The notes under the pieces: generated by a model | What the model was told of the DNA's origin: nothing | The model's database searches: none | What the model saw: only the letters and a program-made list of their open reading frames with translations | Source: Klebsiella pneumoniae | Lineage (GTDB): Bacteria; Pseudomonadota; Gammaproteobacteria; Pseudomonadales; Azotimanducaceae | Direction: 5' to 3' | DNA length: 5,035 bases | Assembly (NCBI GenBank): GCA_945878745.1 | Contig: CAMDVY010000264.1 | Location: 1 to 5,035 of the forward strand | Program-made: the position numbers and the translations under genes | Shown: positions 1-5,035 of the stretch, piece after piece | Layout: each line of letters begins with the position of its first letter | Numbering within the stretch: position 1 is the first letter of the stretch

Positions 1-189
1 CCGGGACATTACCGAAAATCGACTGCGTCGCGGGGTGTTTACCAATGTCGGTGAGTTGACCCGGGCAATCGAGGAACACAACACTCAACCCAAACCGTTC
101 ATATGGACCAAGAGCGCTCAGGACATCCTGCAAAAGGTTATTCGCGCGACTTCGAAGTTAAGCTCTAAACAGAATGCAGCACTACACTA
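1..189 (+). mobile_element. IS630-family insertion sequence, right (3') end only
   Basis: The window opens inside an IS630-family (Tc1/mariner-like DDE) element. What is seen is the end of its transposase frame, with the stop codon at the point where glycosyltransferase sequence begins. Members of this family insert at TA and duplicate it. The TA at 188-189 lies inside the transposase stop codon, exactly where the glycosyltransferase frame becomes recognisable, so it is the likely target duplication and right boundary. The left end, the other inverted repeat and the other TA copy are outside the window. The exact boundary is therefore inferred and could be off by several bases. Confidence 0.72.
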
Positions 190-190
190 G
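2..190 (+). CDS. IS630-family transposase, C-terminal end (5' partial)
   Basis: These are the last 62 codons of a transposase that cuts and pastes its own element. The frame is open from base 2 to a TAG at 188-190. The recognisable signature is the tail of IS630 DDE transposases: NRLRRGVF (visible residues 6-13), then a segment like AIEEHNTQPKPFIWTKSA (residues 22-39) and DILQKVIRA (41-49). The WTK-(S/T)-A-xDIL motif is highly typical of the family. The catalytic DDE residues lie further upstream, outside the window, so whether the full gene is intact cannot be judged. The stop codon overlaps the putative TA target site and the start of the interrupted glycosyltransferase sequence. Confidence 0.85.
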   Translation, partial: RDITENRLRRGVFTNVGELTRAIEEHNTQPKPFIWTKSAQDILQKVIRATSKLSSKQNAALH

Positions 191-702
191 AAGCCATCCG
201 GCTCCTGCGCGGCCGGGACGTGGAGTTCGAGTTGGAGATGGTCGGATCAAGCAATGCGGAGCACGAGTACGCGATTGGAGAATTTGTCAGACAACACGGA
301 CTTGAATCGCAGGTGATTTGGCGTGGTGCGTTGTATGGCGATGACAAATGGCTGGCGTTCGGTCGAGCCGACCTGTTTGTACACCCGACGCTGAACGACT
401 ACTTCCCGCTCGTGCTGCTCGAAGCAATGCAGTTCGGTTTACCTATCGTGTCTACTCGAGTGGGCGCCATTTCCGAAATAGTCACGCATGGCACGCACGG
501 GCTGATCGTCGAACCGGATGATGCCCAAGCGTTGGCGGGTGCGATCGAATCACTGCTGCGCGATCCGCAGCGCCGGCGACGAATGGCTGTAGCATCGCGA
601 TGTAGCTTTCTTGAACAGTACACCCCCGAAAGATTCAGCAATAACCTTTCGGCAGTGTTTGAAGCCGAAGGATTGATCGACAGGGAGGTCTTGGAGAAGT
701 GA
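187..702 (+). pseudogene. Glycosyltransferase (GT4 / GT-B fold), C-terminal fragment cut by the IS630 element
   Basis: This is the nucleotide-sugar-binding half of a family-4-type glycosyltransferase of the kind that builds surface polysaccharides in the cytoplasm. The frame is open from just after a TAA at 166-168, and family-like sequence starts at the IS junction (LEAIRLLRGRD). A GTG at 220 is the only plausible start left and has a poor ribosome binding site; it would give 160 residues. From that GTG, the donor-site loop is HPTLNDYFPLVLLEAMQFG (55-73). The first acid of the usual E-x7-E motif is Asp60 and the second is Glu68. GLPIVST and ISEIV follow, then GLIVEPDD (94-101). Intact members have about 350-400 residues with an N-terminal acceptor domain, which is missing here. 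The 5' half probably lies on the far side of the IS. The fragment is unlikely to be active alone. Its TGA overlaps the next gene's GTG. Confidence 0.82.
682..688 (+). promoter_or_regulatory. Ribosome binding site for the methyltransferase at 699
   Basis: AGGGAGG lies inside the end of the glycosyltransferase frame, 10 bases before the GTG at 699. A GGAG at 693-696 is too close to serve. This supports the GTG as the real start, used together with the GTGA stop-start overlap. Confidence 0.6.
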
Positions 703-1424
703 CAAACGAAGGCGTACGCGAGTACTTCAACCGCACAGCGGCAAGCTTCAGCGCAAACTACCGTCATGCAGACGAGTTCGAAGAACGACGTCTGGTCTGG
801 CGTCGCCACATTGACGAGGCACTGAACCATCTGGGTTCGGATACGTTGTGTCTGGACGTCGGCTGCGGCGACGGAGCATTGAGCAGGATGGTTGCGGAGC
901 GTGGTGTCCGCACGATCGGAATTGATCAGAGCTCCGAGATGCTTGCGTTGGCAAGACGTTTCGCTGAACAGACGCGTCTGGCCCAATGGCTGGAATTTGT
1001 GGAAGGTAGCGTGCCATTCCAGCGCGACCTCTATGATCGATTCGAGGGGCAGGTCGGGGCGATTCTGTGTTCCAGCGTGCTTGAGTATGTGGACGACCAC
1101 CAACGTGTACTTCGTAAATTCCACGAATTGCTCGAGCCAGGCGGGTGGTTGATAGTGTCGGTGCCGAATCGTGAATCGATCTATCGACTTGGCGAGCGAA
1201 TACGCAAACGAATGGCACTGGTCGGCGATTCGTATCTGCGTCACCAACGATCGCAGTTCAGCGCGGGGAGTTTCAAGTCCACGCTGCAGGGACTGGGCTT
1301 TCAAGTACGGGCTGACGAGTATTTCGCGCTGCCGTTGCATCGACACAGTTCGCGGGTCCTCGGGCGATGCCGCAGCAAGCGGCTGGCAACGCTATACCTC
1401 GTTGCGCTACAGAAGAATACATGA
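699..1424 (+). CDS. Class I SAM-dependent methyltransferase (glycan-cluster type)
   Basis: A cytoplasmic enzyme of 241 residues predicted to transfer a methyl group from S-adenosylmethionine to a small-molecule or sugar acceptor that the sequence does not identify. The Rossmann-fold signature is clear: motif I LDVGCGDG at 52-59, the acidic end of strand 2 at Asp76 (GIDQSS), motif SVLEYVDD at 126-133, and the post-motif LEPGGWLIVSVPNR at 145-158. The C-terminal half (QFSAGSFKSTLQGLGF, 186-201) matches the usual last strands of the Methyltransf_11/25-type fold. Length is normal and the gene looks intact. The GTG start is chosen because it overlaps the preceding glycosyltransferase stop by 4 bases and has AGGGAGG upstream. 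This implies translational coupling and a shared role in polysaccharide decoration. The upstream IS insertion may leave its transcription dependent on read-through or a promoter in the IS. O-, N- or C-methylation cannot be told apart. Confidence 0.9.
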   Translation: MTNEGVREYFNRTAASFSANYRHADEFEERRLVWRRHIDEALNHLGSDTLCLDVGCGDGALSRMVAERGVRTIGIDQSSEMLALARRFAEQTRLAQWLEFVEGSVPFQRDLYDRFEGQVGAILCSSVLEYVDDHQRVLRKFHELLEPGGWLIVSVPNRESIYRLGERIRKRMALVGDSYLRHQRSQFSAGSFKSTLQGLGFQVRADEYFALPLHRHSSRVLGRCRSKRLATLYLVALQKNT

Positions 1425-1492
1425 GGAAAATTTCTGGCGAAGATCTGAAGCTGTGGCACCTGCCGCGAGTAGAGGGGGACGCCGTGCGGTAA
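1421..1492 (+). other. Short open frame (23 codons) at an ATGA overlap; possible remnant of a third operon gene
   Basis: An ATG at 1421 overlaps the methyltransferase stop by 4 bases (ATGA), the arrangement expected for the next gene of a coupled operon. The frame begins MRKISGEDLKLWHLPR and stops at a TAA at 1490-1492 after 23 residues. There is no strong ribosome binding site. The same frame is open again from 1493 well past 1700, with ordinary-looking composition (for example FNQHYVGNGVLPN) before it enters dsbC out of frame. I do not recognise a family. It may be a decayed gene start or chance. Confidence 0.25.
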
Positions 1493-1711
1493 CGGATCGA
1501 GCCATCAGGAGCGCTCGAGAAGAGATTCCCTAACAAGTTCGTGTGCTCCGCATCAATCGATTGGAATACGCGATTCAACCAACACTACGTCGGCAACGGT
1601 GTTCTACCGAATACTGACTATGAAATGGCGCACTGCACGCGGGCTCATCTGTCACGCGATTGCAACGAGATGCCGAGATTATCCGGCGAACTCGCTCATG
1701 CGCCACTTCAC
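1493..1711 (+). other. Gap between the glycan cluster and dsbC
   Basis: No recognised gene lies between the short frame and the dsbC ribosome binding site. The dsbC frame is open upstream back to 1599, but that extension carries no signal sequence or family match. No convincing -35/-10 pair was found, so the dsbC promoter is unplaced. Confidence 0.5.
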
Positions 1712-1716
1712 AGGAA
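1712..1716 (+). promoter_or_regulatory. Ribosome binding site deciding the dsbC start
   Basis: AGGAA sits 5 bases before the ATG at 1722. The alternative in-frame ATGs at 1599, 1620 and 1698 lack a comparable site. The protein from 1722 also begins directly with a signal peptide, so both lines of evidence agree. Confidence 0.65.
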
Positions 1717-1721
1717 TTTCC

Positions 1722-2459
1722 ATGCTCTTTCGATCAGGTTTACTCGGTGTGCTGTTCGCGATTGCGATCCCATGCAGCGCGACTTCGGCGGAGCTGCAGT
1801 CTTCGAAAGTATCGGATACCGTTGTTGCGAAACTCGTGATTTTGCGCCCGGATCTGTCAGTCATTCGTGCAAAATCTGCGCCCATTCCGAACATGGTCGA
1901 AATCGAACTGACCGGCGGAACGTTGTTGTACGCGTCGGCCGATGGCCGCTACCTGATAGCGGGTGATCTTTATGAACTCGGCGATAAACTGATCAACGTC
2001 TCACAAAAAGCCCGAGACGAAAAACGCAAAGAACTCATCGAGCAGGTGTCGCTCTCCGACATGGCGATCTTTCCCGCACAGGGTCATCGCAAAGCCGTTA
2101 TGACGGTATTCACCGACATCGATTGCAGTTTCTGCCGCAAGCTTCATCAGGAAGTGCCAGAGATCAACAAGATGGGGGTCGAGGTGCGATACCTCGCGTA
2201 TCCGCGCTCCGGTTTGAGTTCGCCGGGCTACGACAAGCTGGTGACCGCGTGGTGTTCCAGAGACCGGCAAGACGCGATTACGAGGATGAAGCGAGGGGAG
2301 GAATTGCCAGCGAAATCGTGTGATAACCCGGTCGCTCGTGAGTTCGAACTGGGTCAGTTGACGGGGCTCACCGGTACACCATCCATCGTGCTTGAAGACG
2401 GGCGCATGCTGGATGGCTATCTGAGTGCGGAGCAGATAAAACAGCAATTGGGGATTTGA
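1722..2459 (+). CDS. dsbC: Thiol:disulfide interchange protein DsbC (periplasmic disulfide isomerase)
   Basis: A 245-residue periplasmic enzyme that reshuffles wrong disulfide bonds in secreted proteins. In the known pathway it is kept reduced by DsbD and acts as a homodimer. From ATG 1722 the protein starts with an N-terminal signal peptide (hydrophobic residues about 7-17, likely cleavage after ATSA at 23). The dimerisation domain covers about 24-95 (MVEIELTGGTLLYASADGRY, 58-77). A linker helix follows, then the thioredoxin-fold domain: FTDIDCSFC at 130-138, with CSFC in place of the CGYC of E. coli DsbC. The second, structural cysteine pair is Cys178 (AWC) and Cys200 (SCD), as in E. coli DsbC. 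The cis-proline loop TGTPSIVL has Pro220. Length matches E. coli DsbC (236). An upstream in-frame extension to 1599 would bury the signal peptide and is rejected. DsbG is less likely because both cysteine pairs are present. The usual xerD or recJ neighbours are not seen. Confidence 0.93.
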   Translation: MLFRSGLLGVLFAIAIPCSATSAELQSSKVSDTVVAKLVILRPDLSVIRAKSAPIPNMVEIELTGGTLLYASADGRYLIAGDLYELGDKLINVSQKARDEKRKELIEQVSLSDMAIFPAQGHRKAVMTVFTDIDCSFCRKLHQEVPEINKMGVEVRYLAYPRSGLSSPGYDKLVTAWCSRDRQDAITRMKRGEELPAKSCDNPVAREFELGQLTGLTGTPSIVLEDGRMLDGYLSAEQIKQQLGI

Positions 2460-2476
2460 GCGCTCCCTCGCCGACA

Positions 2477-2504
2477 GGTTGTTTTCAACCAGTAAGGCCC
2501 TTAC
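2477..2504 (+). terminator. Two tandem small hairpins after dsbC (weak terminator candidate)
   Basis: Starting 17 bases after the dsbC stop, GGTTG-TTTT-CAACC (2477-2490) and GTAAG-GCC-CTTAC (2492-2504) can each form a perfect 5-base-pair stem. Neither is followed by a run of T, so they do not meet the classical intrinsic-terminator pattern. Position is the main argument. Confidence 0.25.
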
Positions 2505-2885
2505 CGTTGCCAAACTATAGAACTTTGGTGTGAATCCAGTTCGTGACGTGACCGGGTACTTTCTGGCGCACTAGTCATGGATAGATGATATGGATGTCCT
2601 TCTTGACTTGAGGTCTGCCACAAAAAATGGATCCCTCGAGTCTGGTCGACCAGATAGGCAAGTGGGAGGGGTACGAGCTTTCGATTTCGACCGATTGGAG
2701 GTTCTTGTAGTGGCGTGCTCAGGGTTGACAGGGAATTGCGCTGGCGCGGCTTTGACTGGCGGTTAGTTGCCTCGGCAGCTCAATGCCATCCATCGTCCGC
2801 ACCTGGAGGGTTTCCATCACGCCGGCGTTGCCGCAGATGATCATGCAAGTGTGGCCGATCAAGTTGGGTGGGCTTTCGCAACGAA
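2505..2885. other. Region without a supported gene between dsbC and the reverse-strand methyltransferase
   Basis: No open frame here matches a family I recognise. On the + strand, a 58-codon frame runs from ATG 2590 to TAG 2766. On the - strand, one frame is open for 47 codons from 2718 to a TGA at 2577-2575. It is also open above a TGA at 2721-2719 up to the end of the methyltransferase. The two strands are in the same codon register, so at most one could be real. A perfect 14-base palindrome lies at 2641-2654. Genes on both sides converge here, so transcription must end in this stretch, but no strong terminator was found. Confidence 0.5.
2641..2654. repeat. Perfect 14-base palindrome
   Basis: TCTGGTCGACCAGA reads the same on both strands, with no spacer. 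It lies in the gene-free stretch between converging genes, not upstream of a recognised gene, so an operator role has no direct support. A palindrome of this length can occur by chance in a window this size. Confidence 0.35.
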
Positions 2886-3518
2886 CTATGCAGTCTCGGC
2901 AGCAACTACCTTCGTTCCTTCGACGATGACGGCATGGACTGTCCGTTCAGCGAGCTCGATTACATCGATGTCCGGACTCTCGCTATCGTACGCGTTGCGT
3001 CTGCGCGCATCGAATTGATGCGCGGCAAACACGCGCAGCAACGCCGCATGGTCGTACATGCACTTGTGAGGAAACATGATGAATGGAGCCAGTCGCGACT
3101 TCCATCGCGACAGACTCGGTTCAGGTAGAACGCCGAGTTCCTCGACAAAACGATCTGCAGCGAGATCCCCTGCCTGATAGCGTGCGACGACATGTTCGAG
3201 ATCGGGAACGACGATTCGCAGTACACCGCCTGGCCGCAGCACTCGATGTGCTTCACGCATGAAGTGACAGCCATGCTCGCGCGTTAGATGTTCGAAGGTA
3301 TGCGAGCTGTAGATCGCCTCAGCTGAGCCGTCAGGCCAAGGGAAGTTCTTGCGGAGATCGTGAACTTCGATGCGCTGTGCCCAGTCGAGGTCGAAGAGCC
3401 GCAATCGGGCGTTGACGAGCGCGAACCCCGGCAGTCCGGCCAAGCGTGCGCCAAGCGCATAGTCGACGTTATTCCAACCAGCAGGTGTTGTGGAACCGCA
3501 ACCCAGATTCAGTTTCAT
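2886..3518 (-). CDS. Class I SAM-dependent methyltransferase, second type (glycan-cluster methyltransferase)
   Basis: A 210-residue cytoplasmic methyltransferase with an unknown acceptor. The protein starts straight at motif I, MKLNLGCGST (1-10), followed by GWNNVDY (14-20), the usual opening of short methyltransferases found in polysaccharide and O-antigen clusters. Further signatures are DLRKNFPWPDGSAEAIYSSH (54-73), FEHLTR (75-80), and VLRPGGVLRIVVPDLE (93-108). The C-terminal part HKCMYDHAALLRVFAAHQF (151-169) and ESPDIDVIELAER (180-192) then VEGTK (199-203) matches the normal family end, so the gene looks complete. The frame is open for another 175 codons upstream, to 4043, but that stretch has no family similarity. 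ATG 3518 is chosen because family members begin at motif I. It lacks a clear ribosome binding site, and a GTG 5 codons upstream is possible. It is not similar to the methyltransferase at 699-1424 beyond the common fold. Confidence 0.87.
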   Translation of the reverse strand: MKLNLGCGSTTPAGWNNVDYALGARLAGLPGFALVNARLRLFDLDWAQRIEVHDLRKNFPWPDGSAEAIYSSHTFEHLTREHGCHFMREAHRVLRPGGVLRIVVPDLEHVVARYQAGDLAADRFVEELGVLPEPSLSRWKSRLAPFIMFPHKCMYDHAALLRVFAAHQFDARRRNAYDSESPDIDVIELAERTVHAVIVEGTKVVAAETA

Positions 3519-4196
3519 CCCGAGATCTGCCACGCGAGCGGCGTTGATTTCAGTGCCGCAATCGCCGGAAAGCCCGACGGTCGAAGTGACGATCTGAGGT
3601 ACAACGCGATGAGTCGATGGGGGTACATCAGGCAGGATAATCATCAAACGATGTGACAACGACGTGAAACGAGATGGAAAGAGGACCGGTCGGTGATCAA
3701 GTACCGGCTTCGGTGGTCCTCCGGCATTTGGACCGACTCGCGCGCACGAAAGTTCGCTGCGGACCGTCATACAATCAGGGTCGGGCGCGGGGTCGTGGCA
3801 CGAAAGCGGCAAGGCGAGCGATAAAATCAGCAGGACTGAACAGGACGTGCGAGGTGCGGTCGCGGAAGGGACTATTGGGCGGTTAGACGATCTGGCCGAT
3901 GCTATTGACCGAGAGGCGGTCGAGACACAGTTCTGCTGCAAGAGTCTGGATGTCGGACCGCAAGCGGATTCCAGCCGGCGGCTGCGATCCGTGATCAATT
4001 CGAGCAGTCCCTCTTCGCACTCATGCGACTTCCGTACCTTCAAGCGTCAGAAAATGTGAACAAGCGCGTCTCGCGCCTTACGATGAATATCCCGCTGATC
4101 CGCGCGAATCTGATGGGTCTTCGGGAAGGGAATATCACGCGCAAGTCTGCGTTGCCCCACACCGGTTGGTGACCGGGGCGCGCCAGATATCTTCTG
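3519..4196. other. Long stretch (678 bases) without a supported gene between ettA and the methyltransferase
   Basis: This sequence separates two genes that point the same way. The methyltransferase frame stays open through most of it on the - strand, but the translation is rich in Ser, Arg and Pro and matches nothing I know. On the + strand, a frame from ATG 4023 to TGA 4172 gives 49 residues with ordinary composition (for example LTMNIPLIRANL) but has no ribosome binding site and no recognised family. No tRNA, clear promoter, or strong terminator was seen. It could hold the methyltransferase promoter, decayed coding sequence, or an unrecognised small gene. Confidence 0.5.
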
Positions 4197-5035
4197 TCAG
4201 GCCCTCCTGATCGGCTTGTACTTCACACGACTCGGCTCCGCATCACCAAGCCGTCTCTTGCGATCCGCTTCGTAGTCGGTGTAATTGCCTGCAAACCACT
4301 CCACGTGACTGTCGCCTTCAAACGCCAGCATGTGCGTCGCCACGCGATCGAGAAACCAGCGATCGTGAGAGATGATGAGCACGGTACCAGGGAAATTCAG
4401 CAATGCTTCTTCCAGCGCGCGCAGGGTTTCAACGTCGAGGTCGTTGGTTGGTTCGTCGAGCAGCAACACGTTCGCGCCACGTCGCAACAACTTGGCGAGA
4501 TGCACCCGATTGCGCTCACCGCCTGAAAGCTGGCCGACAAACTTCTGCTGGTCGGTGCCCTTGAAGTTGAATCGGCCAACATACGCGCGCGTCTGCATTT
4601 CATAGGTGCCGATGCGCAGGATGTCCTGGCTGTCGGAGATTTCTTCCCACACGGTCTTTGAACCATCCAGGGTGTCACGACTCTGGTCGACGTAGGCCAG
4701 ATCAACCGTATTACCGATGGTGATTGAGCCGGAGTCGGGCGTTTCCTGTCCTGTCAGCATCTTGAAGAACGTCGACTTGCCGGCGCCATTGCCACCGATG
4801 ATGCCAACGATGGCGCCACGTGGAATGCTGCAGTTGAGATCGTCGATCAGCAGCCGATCGCCGAACCCTTTGCAGAGATGCTCGATCTCCATGACTTTTT
4901 CGCCGAGTCGTTCGCCAGGCGGAATGTAGAGTTCGGAAGTCTCGTTCCGTTCCTGCACTTCCTTGGACATCAGTTCGTCGAACCGTGCGAGCCGCGACTT
5001 GCTCTTGGCCTGCCGAGCCTTCGGGTTGGCCCGTA
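4197..5035 (-). CDS. ettA: EttA, energy-dependent translational throttle protein (ABC-F ATPase), C-terminal half, 5' partial
   Basis: A cytoplasmic ABC-F protein without membrane domains. In E. coli, EttA binds the ribosomal E site and gates entry into elongation according to the ADP/ATP ratio. Visible are the last 278 of about 555 residues. The frame runs in from the window edge with NPKARQAKSKSRLARFDEL (3-21), the end of the inter-domain linker that distinguishes EttA from Uup and other ABC-F proteins. Next come RNET and YIPPGERLGEKVMEI. The second ATPase domain has Walker A GGNGAGKS (80-87), signature LSGGE (169-173), Walker B VLLLDEP (189-195) with the catalytic Glu, and the switch His in SHDRW (222-226). 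The protein ends in YKPIRRA. An internal ATG at 4970 is not the start, because family sequence continues upstream. The first ATPase domain is outside the window. All visible catalytic motifs are intact. Confidence 0.96.
   Translation of the reverse strand, partial: RANPKARQAKSKSRLARFDELMSKEVQERNETSELYIPPGERLGEKVMEIEHLCKGFGDRLLIDDLNCSIPRGAIVGIIGGNGAGKSTFFKMLTGQETPDSGSITIGNTVDLAYVDQSRDTLDGSKTVWEEISDSQDILRIGTYEMQTRAYVGRFNFKGTDQQKFVGQLSGGERNRVHLAKLLRRGANVLLLDEPTNDLDVETLRALEEALLNFPGTVLIISHDRWFLDRVATHMLAFEGDSHVEWFAGNYTDYEADRKRRLGDAEPSRVKYKPIRRA

Noticed and set aside
399..1346. Long - strand open frame (315 codons) opposite the glycosyltransferase and methyltransferase
   Set aside because: It is fully antisense to two genes with clear family motifs, and its translation has no recognisable domain.
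1541..1966. + strand 141-codon frame overlapping the start of dsbC
   Set aside because: From 1722 on it is out of frame with the well-supported dsbC and is Cys/Arg-rich shadow sequence. Only its part before 1722 is kept as a weak finding.
2001..2513. - strand 170-codon frame opposite dsbC
   Set aside because: Antisense to the conserved thioredoxin domain of DsbC; no independent motif.
4155..4178. Imperfect hairpin CCCC...GGGG just after the ettA stop, as a terminator
   Set aside because: The stem is broken by mismatches and an internal loop, and no T run follows in the direction of ettA transcription.
4767..4790. Walker A of EttA written GGNGAGKS, with Gly for the Pro of E. coli, as a defect
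   Set aside because: The lysine, serine and glycines that bind phosphate are intact, and this position tolerates change, so it is ordinary variation.
4968..4970. ATG as the start of a 257-residue single-domain ABC protein
   Set aside because: EttA-specific linker sequence continues in frame upstream to the window edge, so this is an internal methionine of a 5'-truncated ettA.
1..5035. CRISPR arrays, tRNA or rRNA genes, toxin-antitoxin pairs, or a defence system
   Set aside because: No regularly spaced repeats, no tRNA T-loop signature in a fold-compatible context, and no defence or toxin domains were seen on either strand.

Overview
The window looks like a moderately GC-rich gammaproteobacterial chromosome. 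The best evidence is the 3' half of ettA and a complete dsbC, both close to the proteobacterial pattern. The genus cannot be told from this sequence. No complete undescribed system is visible. The window reads as the disrupted edge of a surface-glycan gene cluster beside housekeeping genes.

Left part (1-1424, + strand): the first 190 bases are the 3' end of an IS630-family insertion sequence, carrying the last 62 codons of its transposase. It runs directly into the C-terminal half of a family-4-type glycosyltransferase. The glycosyltransferase frame is open across the junction and has lost its acceptor-binding N-terminal domain, so the IS most likely split this gene. Its stop overlaps the GTG start of a class I SAM-dependent methyltransferase by 4 bases (GTGA). 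The pair therefore looks like part of a translationally coupled polysaccharide operon.

Middle (1421-2885): an ATGA overlap after the methyltransferase opens a frame that stops after 23 codons, possibly the remains of a third operon gene. Then comes dsbC, a periplasmic disulfide isomerase with signal peptide, CSFC active site and cis-proline loop, preceded by a good ribosome binding site. After dsbC there are about 425 bases with only two small hairpins, a 14-base palindrome and weak open frames.

Right part (2886-5035, - strand): a second, unrelated class I methyltransferase of a type common in glycan clusters, about 680 bases with no recognisable gene, and the C-terminal 278 residues of EttA, the ABC-F translational throttle. 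The two methyltransferases and the glycosyltransferase probably belong to cell-surface glycan modification. DsbC and EttA serve periplasmic protein folding and translation and have no evident functional link to that cluster.
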